From: Spirodela intermedia
Lineage: Eukaryota; Streptophyta; Magnoliopsida; Alismatales; Araceae
NCBI GenBank assembly: GCA_902729315.2
Contig: LR746271.1
Location: forward strand, 4,291,001-4,355,000
Direction: 5' to 3'
DNA length: 64,000 nt
Positions within the stretch are counted from its first letter, which is position 1; every line of letters starts with the position of its first letter. The notes under the pieces were generated by a model that searched no databases, was not told the origin of the DNA, and saw only the letters and a program-made list of their open reading frames with translations. This document shows positions 13,074 to 26,804 of the stretch, in pieces. A program made the position numbers and the translations under genes.

Positions 13074-14750
13074 TAGATGCCGGCTGAGGGGAATGAAGCC
13101 TGGTCCGAGATCATATGGTGCGAAAGAGACTCGCAAGCTTTGTTTTCCGCATGACCTCAGGCCAGACAACATTCCCCACAAGCCGGCCTCAACAGCCGAT
13201 GCCCACGAGCCGCCGCAGCTAGGAGAGTGACAGTGAGGGGAGAATGGAGCCTGGTCTAGAGCCTTGGCTTCTTCTCTCTTCTTCTCCTTCCGGGGAAAAA
13301 GGGAACTACGGTCCACAACAACTTCAACATCTTCCTACAAAGAAACCTACCCAAGGACGGTGGTGTAAGAGAGAGATAGAGAGAGAGGAACGAAGGTGGG
13401 TCTACTGCCTTCTTCCTCTTCCTCTTGGGAAAGATAGACATCATAGAGGCCAGGGAGAGAGAAAGAATGAGAGAGATGGGGGCGGGGCGTTAGGGATGAG
13501 GGCAGGGCTAGGGCGAAGGGCGAGGGGGTCCTTAAGAAGGCCTCTCGTGCCATTCAATTAAATAAGAACTAACCAGGTAACCAGGTGAACTGCACCGCCG
13601 CCCCCTTCCTCTGCTCCCGCCATTCAAATCTTGAAAATAAATGGATGGAAACAAGTTCCACCAAACATACTGTGATACCCACGCGATTAAATCACAAAGA
13701 TCCAATCTCTTCCTCTCTCTTTCTCTCTATCGCTGGCACCATGTCTGTCCCTTACCTCTCTCTCTTCTTATCTCTTTATCCCTCTGCGTATCCACTATCT
13801 CTCTCTCATTCTCATTGCTTCGTCTCCGTCGATCTAATACTCTCCTGCCTTCTACCTCTCCCTCAAGCATCAGCTTTAACTCTCTCTCTCTCTGCGTCTC
13901 TCAACCGTCCATATTCACACGGTACCAAAGCCGCCTGGCCCACCTGAACACCCTCCACGACGCTTACATTTCCCATGGAAGAGAATGCAGTAACGTGAGA
14001 GAGAGATAGATAGACAGATAGAGAGAGAGAGAGAGAGACCAGAGTAGGCGGCAGGGCTGGGAAAGGGTACTGTTCGTAGGCCTACGTGCAGTCGTTTCTC
14101 TCCCGAGGTGTCCGCAAGAATGTCACACCGAAAACAAGACCCATCCTTTCACCTCCCTTCCCCGGGTTTTTCGGGCCGGGAGGCCCGAAATTGGCCCGTA
14201 AATCTCAGGCGGGCCATGAGGGCCCAAACTTCAGGGCAAATGAAGCTATTTTGTTCCTTGGAGAGAATATCTCTCGCCTGCAAGCACGTTTATGGGATGT
14301 CAGCTCATCCTTCGGGCTTTCATGGCGGGCTGAGCCCCAAATATCATGGGCTTCGGTCCTTCCGAGAGGAGATAACGTGTCCCCATTTCGACCTCTCGTC
14401 GTCGTTTTCTGCTGCACGGGCATTTACTGCACACTCCAGCATCATTAGCTTATTATTACCTCGCTCTCATTTACTCCCTCCCTGCCACCCTCTCTCTCTC
14501 TCTCTCCCTCTGTCATTTACGTCGTCGTTCTCATTCACTGACTCCCTCGTCTCTCTCTCTATCCCTTCTCTATCGAGCATGCAGTTGCCAGGCCACGAAG
14601 GATGCGACGCAGGTTTCCTGCCATGGAAGGGAGCAAGCCAGGCAGAGGCCTGTTTGGGACAGTCTGGGAAACGAAACCCGGTTAGAAGAACCCGATTCTA
14701 TCAAGCTTGCCCTGACCCTCCCCGTTGTCCGAAAGATAAACACATAGATT

Positions 14751-14802
<52 letters not shown>

Positions 14803-14833
14803 TAGAGAGAGAGAGAGAGAGATAGATAGAGAG
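14751..14833. repeat. (GATA)n-(GA)n microsatellite
   Basis: About 13 GATA units, then a GA run, then two more GATA units. Confidence 0.95.
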
Positions 14834-16542
14834 TAATTTATGGTCCAATTAATTTCTTCTGTCAATATGAGTTTTAGAGATGCTATTCTACAAATCTTCC
14901 TTTCTTTAAGATAATTAGGCCTAGACTTTATGATGATTTAAGCTTAGGCTTTTGTCCTTCTCTTTGCAGAGAAGTAAGCACTAGATTAGAGTATGCTAGT
15001 TAATGGTAAGGCAAGAAGATTACAAAGGGCATCCTATTAGCCCACCTAGGAGACGAAAAATCACACATAAAACTATAGCAAAGTCAAGGGTAATGTATAG
15101 AATAGATACTAATTTGAACCAGTCATAAGGGATACCCACCATGCCCCATTGGAGTGGTTTTGTAACTAGAGTATCAATGAGATATAGATGAATGAGGGAC
15201 ACACATGCATGAAAGGGAAGTGCAAGTGTGTACATAATTGTGGACGGCATATGTGTTGTGGGTTAGACAGAAAATTAGGAGAAGTGATGTGTGAGATAGG
15301 AAATTAATAGTAAATGGATTGTATAGGTTATAAGAATCTAGGGCGTGTGACAAAGAAGGAGAAAAGAGAAGTTGGATGGGCCAGGCTCTCTATTCAAAGT
15401 CCTTGAGAAATCTCAAATCCAAACTATAGAACTCCTCTCAATGACATAACTAAAGTCAAATATGAAATGAGGAAGGTAATGAGCAATAACAAAATATATA
15501 AAAGTAAGGATGCTGATGTTAGTTTTGAGAGCTTAAATAATTTTGATAATGAAAATATGTATGTTTATGTAAAATGATAATCTTATAACACAATAATTAT
15601 ATTATTTGATGATCAAAATAACAGTGGCTGAAAATAGCCTTAAATTGAGGGAGATTAATTCTTTCAAAGGTAAAATGGTATTTTATATTACAAGTGCACT
15701 TGAATATCAATGTAACCCTTGATCAAGTTCTAATATATTCTAGAATTTGAAATTTGATTTATGAAATTTATTATGTATTCATATATTGCTGCAAGATTTC
15801 ACACAATGTCTTCTATTGGATAAGAAAGAATATAGTCAACAACAAGATGGTGGAAAGCAACTCAATTTGAAAGATCTTGTTGAAATCATTAGGTCATCAA
15901 AGAGAAGCCATACTGGTGTTGCCATGTTGATATTATATCAAGTGCTCCAACATAAAAGAATAGCTTGCAATTATACTGAGTCAATCAATCTTTCTGATGA
16001 AGCTTGAAAAATCCCTAAAGTACAATGGTAGAGACTCATGGACTTATGTGTTCTTGAACACTATATAAATTGGATGCCTAACCTCATGTGAAGTAATTTT
16101 CATAATTGAAATAGACATTAAATATATTTTAAAATCATTTAAGAAAAGATTAAGAGAAGATACAAAGGAGTATATACAAATAAAAGAGAATGTATGCAAG
16201 GAGAAGACATTGCTTCATTTCTGAAGATTCTTTGATCACCAATTGCAATCCTACAAAAGTTTGATATGATCAAGTATTTTTTAAGAAAATTTTCCTATTC
16301 CCTATTCATTATAATATGCATATTTTTCTTATTTAGTACATTCTAACCTTGATGTTAGTGCATGAGTTTCATGAGATTTAATTGTCAATGTAACTACATG
16401 TATAAAAAGATTAAATGCTCAATCAATGCGTTCAGCGCAAGAATAAAGATACCATGTATAACTGTTGTTGAGAACCTTGTGCCAAGTGTCACACTTTTTA
16501 GTGTAGGAAACAGAAGTAGAAATCAGATAATTCATCCTGAGG

Positions 16543-16544
<2 letters not shown>

Positions 16545-16575
<31 letters not shown>
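16545..16575. repeat. (GA)n tract upstream of the HIRIP3-like gene
   Basis: About 15 GA units ending some 20 bases before the first TGGGCCCA box. GA/CT tracts in plant promoters can bind BPC-type GAGA factors; a role here is inference. Confidence 0.85.
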
Positions 16576-16581
<6 letters not shown>

Positions 16582-16598
16582 AGATCAAAGGGTAGGAT

Positions 16599-16655
16599 TG
16601 GGCCCAGCGTGGTACATCTCCTTGTAATTGGGCTGCAAGAAAGAGAATGGGCCCA
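16599..16655. promoter_or_regulatory. Two TGGGCCCA boxes (site II-like) of a presumed housekeeping promoter
   Basis: The palindrome TGGGCCCA occurs at 16599-16606 and again at 16648-16655, about 370-420 bases upstream of the HIRIP3-like start codon. TGGGCY elements (site II, bound by TCP factors) are typical of plant promoters for growth-related housekeeping genes. No TATA box is evident. The GC-rich 16,750-17,020 segment is the likely 5' UTR and core promoter. Confidence 0.5.
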
Positions 16656-17022
16656 TCTGGGGAAACAACCACAGTTTTCTTCTGTTCATGTGAGGGACGG
16701 TTTTGGAGGTACGGGCTTTAAAATTACGCGAGATCCGAAGAACATATCTCAAAGTGGCCATTTTAAGACCCCCCACCCCCGGTTCCCTCCTCTGGGTGAC
16801 ACCGGTTGGATCGGTTACCGGGTCGGATACCACCGGCTGGGCCGGTCGGCCCTCTGGTGGCGCCGCTCCTCCGAAGCAGAAGGCGGCCGCCGCCTGCGCG
16901 GCATCATCACTGCCGCCTCTCTTCACTTCTCCCTCTTCGTGCGGTTCCAGGGTTTTGCTGTTCGGGGGGAAGTCGTCGTGGGTTCGTTGAATCTGAGGGC
17001 GGGAAGAACTGGGTGCTCAGCT

Positions 17023-20000
17023 ATGGAGGCGGAGGAGGGGAGCAAGGTCGGGGAAGGAGGGATCGAGGAGAGGATACTCGGGGCGATACGCGCCAGGGTT
17101 AGGGATTTCAAGGAGCAGGCAGAGTGAGCGACTCTCCACTCTGAAATAAATTTCCTCTTTATCAGTATGGCCGTTTTGAGGCTAGTTTTTCGGGTGTTTT
17201 CTCTTTCCTGCTTGCGTCTTCACTTCTGTGGTTTACATGGTTGGTGCTAAGCTTCACTGTAAAGAGTAGACTTGTGTCTTTGGTTTGGTTGATTGCTTCT
17301 GTGGATCAGTAAAGCTAGATTTCCATCTGCTGCTGGGGTTTATGGTGTCGTGGGGCCTACCCAGCTCAATGGTGTAGAATTGTTGATGCCTGCGATTAGT
17401 GGCTGGTCTTGTTCTATATATTGGTGTTGTCTCGGTAATTCTGCCGTAAAATCATACGTTTCAGGTATTCAATGGCTTATCACACTGACTTTTTTCTTCC
17501 GGAAGCTGTTCGTATGCGGTGGACAGCAGAGGAGAGGAGAAACTCATTCGAATGAAATGGAGTTTTTTCCTATTTGATTTCGATTTATGACATATTAGTA
17601 TCCACTGGGTTATCATTGCATAGTGATTATAATTCAGCTTACATGGAGGAAATGGCTAAATAAAAAATTGACCCTATTTCCAGAATTTAACCTACTTGGT
17701 ATGCCCGTCTGGTCAAAGATACGATGAAGCATTCACTTTCTCAGTGTTGGATGATCCATCAAAACTTCCTTCCAGAACGCAGATCATTCTTTGTCATCCC
17801 CTGCTTTTACTTTTGCTACAGTTTCTAACCTCTTTAAAGCTTTTTGAAAGTTGTGATGTTCTCTCAATCCATTCTCCGCAAAACATTGCTTGAAGCACCA
17901 TACAAGATAGCTTCTCATCTTCTCTTGACGGACACTGTCATGGCCATATTTTGTCGCAGCGCAACTATTTAGCTCGCACATAGCAATGACCGCCTAATTT
18001 GTATACTATATGATTGGTATGCATAGCAATGTTTGTGTTGATGTTAATATGTAGACGGTATGTTTTTGATAAAGCTGCCAATGAATCTCTAGTGCATCCC
18101 TAGTTTGGCTAGGTTCCAAGTAAGAAATATCATCTTCGAAGGCACCAATGCATCCTATGCATGATCGCACGAACAGTCAAAATCATCGTCAAGATCACAT
18201 CAAGACATCTGATTAAACTCTTCCTGGTTCTAATTGTATATTTGTAACTGTCCTTTTAGGGTTTTGACCAATCGACCATCTCTTTGAACTCATTTAACAA
18301 CTTGATCCATAAATGAAAGAATGTTTCTGGAGGTTCATTCTTGAGGAAGAATCACTTGTCTTTTTGGCGAAGTTGTGGGATATGTTCTGAAAACAATCTC
18401 AACATGATATAGAGGTTGAAAATATGGAGATTTTTTTGCTTAAGCTAGAGAATTTGTATCCCTCTGATTTTTTCTGCTATTTTCTTTGGAGTAAATTTCC
18501 GCTAGTTTAGTTTCTCCTCTTGTTCCCTTTTTTGTCGTTCATGGTTCTTTCGTCACAGAGTATGCCTGAAAATGATAGTTACACTTTTAAAGGCTCTTCC
18601 TGTAGTTAAAAACCTCATAAACTTTACCTTCAGACCCAAATTATTCCGTATCAAGTGAAATTTCTGTATGAGATGACTGTCTAGTTCAGGCATCCTGGAA
18701 TAGATGACTTTCTAGGTGAAGTACTAACGAGCTCATATCCTGTAGACAGAATCATTTTTCTTTCATATCGTCTTGTATCATTTAATATGCAATAAGATGA
18801 AGCTATTCCTAGAATAGTTTGTATTTTGTGATGCTTTAATATGACTCATTTCCTTTCTTCTTTTGTATCTTTTCTCATATCTACCCAAGGAGCCTATATC
18901 TCTGGGGTTTTTTCTTCCTCTCCAGTTTTATCATATATTTTTAGCTAAAGAATTCCAGATGTGATTCCAGATTTTTTATCTAGGTATTGTAATCTGCTTC
19001 TAATTTTTTTGTTTGGGTATGCCACATGTTTTATTGCATCGTTGATCTGTGATTTTGCTTCAGTTCATATTCATCTTCTGTCATATTGTTGCAGTTCAAT
19101 AACTCTTGAGAATGTTCGAAGGACGATAGAGAAGGACCTTGGCATGGGTGCATTTACTCTTGATGTGCATAAAAGATTCATCAAGCAGTCTTTAGAAAAG
19201 GTATTTTCATTTTTCTTCAGTACAATTCATCTTATTTCAGTTTCCTAAGATTCACTGTTAGCCGTTCATGAGATGCAACTGCTTTAACATGTTTGTTGAA
19301 AGCACCCTAGTTTCTGGAGCGTTCTATTAACAGCATTGATTATTCAAGTCTCCGTTTTGGACTCATCTTATCATAGATTCCTTTTCTTTTTTGCCTTTGA
19401 CATCATAATGAAATCGTATAATGTATGTTTGAGTTGATGGAATTATGTTGGAGACAGCTTCTCTTAATAAACTTTGAGGCGTTGTCAATGATGTGAATCA
19501 CTTCTTGAAAGATTGCATGCTATTTCTTTGCTTTCTATTAACGGTTCGTTCATGCTTTTATTTTTTTCCTAAGGCAGATGACCGCATTAGGCTTAGTTGT
19601 CTCTCTGTTGCTGTTAGGAGTGCAACGTTCATTCTTTGACATGGACCTACTTCCATTGCATAGAAAGAAACGTGTGACAGGAAAGACCACTGAAGGCCTT
19701 CTAAAGATCGAATCTTCTAGGCTCCCCAAGCTTTCTGCTCTTGCACCAACAGAAAACTCTGATGCTTTTTCTACGGAATTCCTTTAGTCCCATAAAGGGA
19801 GATCTTCTCATGATTATAGCTCCGGCATGCTGGCTTTGACACCTGGGATTCTTGATTCATAATGCAGCCAGAAGTACTGGGTAAAGGGGTGATCACATTG
19901 GCTGCTTAGTTTAGCCTACTCAATGATGCATCTAGTTGATCATTGTCCACTATTTCTTCTGGAACGAATTAAAATGTTTATGATCATGGTTGGTTACGAT

Positions 20001-23000
20001 CATGGTTGATCCTTGTTGGCAACTTGTCAAAAGGGTCTTAAAACGTGATCTCTCCTGCCTCCCTCGTGTGGGTATAATTGACGTTTATCAGTTAAACAAA
20101 TGGCATTACATTAATGGTGTCTAATAGGTTATGAACATAATATAGCGAATGGTGGATGACACAAAATGCTGATTATTGAAAGGGAGTCTGCATTAAACCT
20201 TGCTCGGTCTTTGCATATCTTCTGTTTATCAAGTCCTAGTTGGAGTAGTATGAGTTGATTAAGGGGAGAATTGGACGCTGAATGCCTGAGTAAAATAAAA
20301 AAGATGCAAGACTAGGGGCAATCAGATGATAAACACAAGATTTAAAGTGGTTTGTTCTTCCCCTAAAACTACTCTCTCCAAGCGACTCTTGGAAACTTCA
20401 CAAGATCTCTCTACAGACAAGCTAGTTTTTCCAAGTTGGTCAGTGAACCTTCACATCCCAAGCCAGACCACACTCAATTCCAAGGTTTCTTTCATATCAT
20501 CGGAACAAAGAGAAAGAAATAAAGCAAATTCGAGTTGGCACAGCAAAGTTAGAGAAATGACTGAAGAGCACTGGATGCTTTATTGGTCTTGAAGGAAGCC
20601 TTGACGTGCCATAGATACTTTATCTCCAACCGAGTGACTTGGTTTCTAAAACTTGGGCCCTTGAGAAGACCTTGCAAGGTTTGAGAAAGGTATCTGAATC
20701 TCTTTTGATTTTTGTCCCTTTATTTCTTCCATTGTTAATTTTTTAATACTCAAGTTTTTTAGTGGTAAATATCAACCGGTTAAGGGTAATTAAGGTTTCC
20801 TTGTCAAGGTGAATTTCAGTGTGTTTGAGAATTTTTGTGATGGCCATGCCATGGCAGAGTGCTTCAAAAGGGAAGGATTGGCGAAGGTTCCGATAATGGA
20901 TAGCGATAGGAAGCTTGAATAATGTGCTAGTTAAAAATACAACGGATTGCAAAAACTTCAGACTGATGAGGGTATTGTAACAGCTACTACCTGGTATGAT
21001 TGCATGGTTAATGATGCCATGAAGAAGATGAAAATGAATTTGACCAAAAGTAGTCGCTCCTCAACAGTTGGATTTAAACGATCTACTAGTTCAAAATCTG
21101 AGAAGTTTTGGACTTCAATGGCATGCCAAGTATCCCAGTAATCATCTCAGTATGAAGAACAGTACTCGGATTCTTTATATGCATCATGCTGTCATCATAA
21201 GTTTTGGACTACACCCAGGAGTATGGGTTCATTCTTTTTGAAAATGTTGATGCAGACTGTAGTGTCAAAAAATATCTGGGCACAGAGGAAGTGGCTCTGC
21301 AGTAGATGTGTTGACAAACTAATTTGTTGTTCTAAGCACACTAGATGTTGTTATTTGTGAATATCTAACATGTGAAAATCAAGAATTTGGATGAAAGAAA
21401 ATACTTTTGTTCGCGCATCTCGGTGAGAGTGGTCCTAATTTAAGTTGGAAAACGTATTTTGCCATTAGTAATACTCAATGCTGAAGTAATCGTCTTGGTG
21501 AGAATGCATAGGAAACACAAAATGCGAATGAACAGCCTGAGTTTGGTTTGTAAATTAAAATTCGCATTCGTGTGAACGAACTAATCATCTATTCCACGAA
21601 TGTGAGTACATAAATGCCCATATTTTTCATAGGCACAGATGTGGACACCAATATTCTTGCAAGTGCAAAAGTGGGTAATTCCAGGAACACAAATGCAAGC
21701 ACTTGCATCATTTACTGGTGAGCGCTCGACAAACATTCAATTCTTTCAATATGCGAACAGTGGATAACGATTTGATATTGTATATATGATTCATATTTGG
21801 TATTTTTAAGTAATTACTTTGTAAGCCGAAGTTTAGACGCTGAATAGTTTTTCTTTCTATAATTATTTTGTTGTCATGTATGTGTTATACAAATGAATGT
21901 GTAATTTGATATACCTCGAGTAGTTTTGCAACTAGAGATTGGTGATATGCTATTTCTTTCTCCTGGAAATTCTGTTCAGATCTAGTTTGCCTTTGGTCCA
22001 GTCACGTTTTAGAATCTTGTTAATATTTTTTGATGTGCAGAATATTTTTCCCATATGATGGAAGGTTCATTAACACCTATCTGATTAATTATGGTTTCAT
22101 AAAATTCTGCTTCATGAGATTTGATGTTATTTTCGAATGTACGGATGATTCATTCACATGTGATTTTTTAGTCTGGTCAGCATCGTTTATTATTAGCAGG
22201 TTCACATAAATCTAATCATCTCTCATTTGTTGACTAATTAGTGCTTTGATGTTGCTGAAGAGGAGGCTATATCTAAGGATTCTGAGGAAAATCTAAGTAT
22301 TGAACCAGGAAATCAGAAACTTCTCACAAAATCTGATGGCAACTCACAAACCGAAGAAGAAAACGATTCTGCATCCACAGATGACAAGAAAGTTGAAGAA
22401 ATCTCCACAGTGAGCAATGGTACAGATGGCCATGGAACTGATGAACCTCCTCGTACCAAGATCAAAATTGGTCTAAGTGAAGCTACGATAAAGACGGCAA
22501 TAAAAAAAAGAGCATCATACTTAAGGGCCAATTCTGAGTATGCATCTATTTCTGCGTTACGTTTTTCAGTTTAAGTCATTGGAATTAATTCTTTTATTTT
22601 TTCTATGTAAAGCTGTCATTCCAGTTTATGATTACATTTGTTGTAAATCTGTCAAGTTTTAATAGCTGTACTCTTCAATTCACAATTTTTAGGAAACTTT
22701 CTCTCATTGGGGTTCGCCGACTACTGGAAGAAGATCTTAAGCTTGAAAAGAATACTCTTGATCCATATAAAAAGTTCATTAGCAGACAACTAGACGGGGT
22801 AACTTCTGATGCCAAAACTCTGCATGTTGGAGGTTTTCTTGCACTGAAAATAGAAAAATCGAAACATTGTTCTTATTCTCAGGTTCTTGAACCCCCTGCA
22901 ACCGTCAAGCCTGTGACTGTGGGGAAAAAGCGTTCAGAAAAAGGTACTCCGTCTCCAAGGATCAAGAGATCTAAAAGAGCTAGTAGAAGTGAAGATTTAG

Positions 23001-26000
23001 AAGATTTATCAGGTTCTGATACGTATAGAAGTGAGGATGAGGAAATAGATGATCGGAAAGAAAAATCAAAAAGGCGTTCTTCCCAGAATGTCAGGAGAGC
23101 TGCAATACAGAAAAAGCAGAAAAAATCTCCAGGGCTACGCAAAGCATCTGCCGCTGGAAGACAAATAAACGGAGAACCAACTGTGGAAAAATCTTCTGAC
23201 ACTGAAGATGGTAATGACTCTTTGAAAGATGCTGAGTTACATCCATCTGATGAAGAGACTGTGAAGGTAATCAAACGCAATAACCTTTTCTTAAAGAATC
23301 TTTTTTTTTCCCCCTTGCCTGGATTTTTATCAGATAATTTGAAGGTTTACCTTTTAACCAAGTCCCTCCATATGTAGCATAAAAAAGAAACTCCTACCCG
23401 AACTTCTGGGAAAAAGGTTGAGCATCTCAAAGCAATAATCAAATCTTGTGGAATAGGGTAATAATTTTTTTCTCTCGTGCTGGAATTTTCAAACGTAAAC
23501 AGTGATTATATATAGCTTACTCTTGTTTTTCAGAGTTCCGCCATCAGTTTACAAGAGAGTGAAGCAGGCTCCTGAGAATAAGCGTGAGTCCTACTTGATA
23601 AAGGAGTTGGAGGATATCCTTCGCAAGGAAAGTCTATCTACAAATCCTTCTGAGAAAGGTAACCATGTCAGTAAAATGAAGAAATTTAGAGATGTACAAA
23701 GTTTTGGGAAATTGTGGAATATGCAAAAATCTCTTTCTTATTTGAAGATTTAATTTGGAGCGTTGATGTTGAGAGAAGAGAAGACCTTATTAGTAGTTCT
23801 CGCGAAAATGAATGAAATAGACTGAAAATTCTCGACAGTTCCTGTTTGCAACATAAAATGCGCCTTTTGGAATTTACAAAAACATGACAATTTTTGTTTT
23901 ATTCTATTGTTCGCTGTATAATCATTGTATTAAATACCGAGGGTTGTATTAATTATACTTTTATCTTTTATTCATAAGTTTGGTCTCTTTATTTATGTTT
24001 ATCTATTCACAGAACTGTTTCCTTTTGACCACTACCTGCACTTGAGGTCACTGGGGCATTTGTGTTCAAGCCATGCCATCTTAATTCTGAATGTTTTCAC
24101 TGCTTTCAACTGTAGGTGTAGTGTTTATCTTAGTAGAATACCATTTCATATGCATCGAAAGACCCTGAACTGTTGCTGTAAATAAGAAATCATTTATGCC
24201 ATTCTGCTGAACTCTGGAACGTACCTACTTAAATGCGTGAATTTAAAAGGAGTGAACTTGAAAATAGGTTTGAATAGGTTTAAATAGGAAAATAATGCTT
24301 AGTTTTCCTGTCTATCGCTATGCTGATAGGATTCATGCTTAATTTAAGCTAAAGGTTCGTCATAATCATCAGTCCACCTATTTCTGCTGGATTCAATGGA
24401 TGATCTATGAACAGGGTAACTTTTTCGATCACATCACTCCTGTCCAAAGCCACTTTTCTAAACTTGGCACAGTGTAATTGGTAAAACCAGCGTTAGACTG
24501 CAGAAGGTTTTCCAGGTAGCCAATAGGTAGAGAACTTTATTCTTGGTGCACATTTGAATCTCATTGGAATATGGAGGAACCCTTGAGTTCGATGTTAGAA
24601 AGCATTTGTTACAGACAGGGTAATGTGCCTGATACATTGATATATCGTACTTCTATATCCACTTGGAGTCAAGGAAAGAACCTGTTTTTATTACCTGCCC
24701 AACATCACGCCAATTCAAGATATCATGACAAACAAAATAGATGATCCAGGTCTTATGCATATTTTCCAAAAGCTTGATATTATGCCTAAAATCGACACTA
24801 TGAATCATTGAAGTAGGCAGAAACAGTTGATTAGAAGTGTTTTTATAAACACATTTATAGCCATGTTACAGAAGATCTCAGTAGAAATAATCATAGGCCA
24901 CTGCATCGAATATACCTGAAAATCACTCGGCTTCATCTTTTGAGATGATCCCTAGTCTTAAAAGTTTATGTAAAATAGATATGAGATTAAAAGGTCAGAA
25001 AGCGGCTTTCTTGTTGTAACATGATCAAAACATTAATTTAAAGGACCACCTTCAAGGTCTTCTTTAATAGAATGAAAGCATGAACCATTTTAAGAGAACG
25101 TGGAATAAGTTAGTTTTCTTCCATGGGTTTAGTGCTCCCTCCCCTCCCCATCCTCCAGTCTTCCTTTTTTATTTTTGGGACTGAACTAGTTGAAAGAGAT
25201 GGTCTTTAAAGTGGACTGGGTAAAACTTTATCATGTGGTTTGATATGTGGCTTTTTGTTTTTACTTAAGTTGTCTTGAGCAGCTAAGACAAGCGTCAACC
25301 TCTTTATTTTAGAGTTTTCTTCTGATTTATCATTTCTTATCTAGCTTCCCGAGATAAATATCAAGTTTTCATTATCATAAATTGAAGAATGAGCATATTA
25401 TTGGTCATGTTTTAATGTTTTATTACAGCAGTTGAGCTCTCCTAACAAACATGGATACACAAAATTGGAAAATATACGTCAATGGATAATTGTGTTGTAA
25501 TCTTGTTGCCCGTTTTTCAGAAATCAAGGCTGTTAGAAAGAAGAAAGAGAGAGCAAAGGAACTCGAAGGTATCGACTTAAGTAACATTGTGTCAAGTACT
25601 CGTCGGCGTTCCACCTCCAGTTTTGCTATTCCTCCAAAACCTGAGCTCCCAGCCGAAAGTGATGAGGATGACGAAGAAGAGAATGAAGAAGGAGATGAAG
25701 AAGAAGGGGATGAGGATGAAGAGGATGAAGTGTCTGACGAAGAAAATAATGACAGTGAAGAAAAGGCTGAAGGTAAATTCTGTCAATCTTAAGTTACCTG
25801 TTCACTATTCCTGTAGTGAAGATGCCTCTGGGTTTGACTGTATCATGGTTTTCTGTTTCTCAATTTCCAAGTGGCAATTTATGTATTACTAAGGGCTGTT
25901 TTTTTGCTTGTTTTCAGATTCTCATTGTTATCACACTTGATTCCTCCCTACGACTTCTATTCATCAAAAATTAGCTTGATTCAGAAAGACGTGCTGACAA

Positions 26001-26753
26001 TGATGTTAACATAGTATTTTGTAGTTCTGTTTAGTTGCTTACTGATATGATCTTTGGTATTAAATATTATTACCTTGGTTCTATGGTGACTCTTTTGCTT
26101 CACACACTGTTGCATGGCTTTGAACATAATCCTTTGGAAGTAATCACCATTCCGAGGAAGTACTATTGTCCATATTCTCGAGACAATTTTTATAACGTCC
26201 ATTGAGATCACGCTAAGCTGCAGATCATCAGAGCTAAATGATAGCTGGTATGAGCTAAAGATTCTCTTGAAACAGTTCTAAAACTCACTGAAATTGTGAT
26301 TGTCTAACATTAATCGCTTCCATCCCTTTGCCACTGACTGGAACAATTCTGTTGATCTTTTCTACCATTCTCCCCAAAATCTACGTACATCAGCAGGCGC
26401 CTTACATTTTCAGATGGTAAGAGGATTTTTAGATGAGTCTGATGGATTAGTATCAAGGGTAGTACGTGGAAGCTGAGGCAAGGTACCTGGAGAAAGGGCA
26501 GCAGAGTCAGTAACTCACATCTTTCCTCATTGAAATGCTGCGAAAAGTCGGAGATAAAGATTTCCCTGAAGCCCTGGAGGCTATCTAAGGCTTCAAGATA
26601 AAGATTTTTTCTAAGTCGTGGTTAGACTGAAATAGTGACCCTGTCATTTTGGTAGCAAAGTATGGAGCAGCGTAGGGTATAGAGCCCTGCTAATCAGGTG
26701 TCCACCTTTGGTTAGGGGGGTTCTTTCTCTATGATCTGATATATACATATATC

Positions 26754-26804
<51 letters not shown>

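Larger units (their letters stand above)
7683..16590. other. Intergenic region rich in microsatellites
   Basis: No defensible gene lies in about 8.9 kb. Open frames of 60-214 codons occur, but most run through CT/GA, TCTG or GATA repeats and are low in complexity. From 9.4 to 14.7 kb the + strand is strongly pyrimidine-rich in blocks and GC content is higher than around it. The rest (7.7-9.3 kb and 14.8-16.5 kb) is AT-rich without recognisable features. A short open stretch at 12,688-12,918 (-) and one at 15,786-16,007 (+) look somewhat protein-like but I recognise neither. Confidence 0.6.

Noticed and set aside
14108-14752. A 214-codon open frame, the longest in the gene desert
   Set aside because: The composition is driven by CT-rich repeats (long Ser/Leu runs), there is no recognisable domain, and overlapping frames are equally open.
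15786-16007. Open frame LNLKDLVEIIRSSKRSHTGV in AT-rich DNA
   Set aside because: It looks somewhat protein-like, but there is no family I recognise, no neighbouring exons and no promoter features.
20326-20592. Open frame of 88 codons in the HIRIP3-like gene's 3-kb intron
   Set aside because: It lies in LTR-like text; the frame starts with ordinary non-coding LTR words and has no protein domain.
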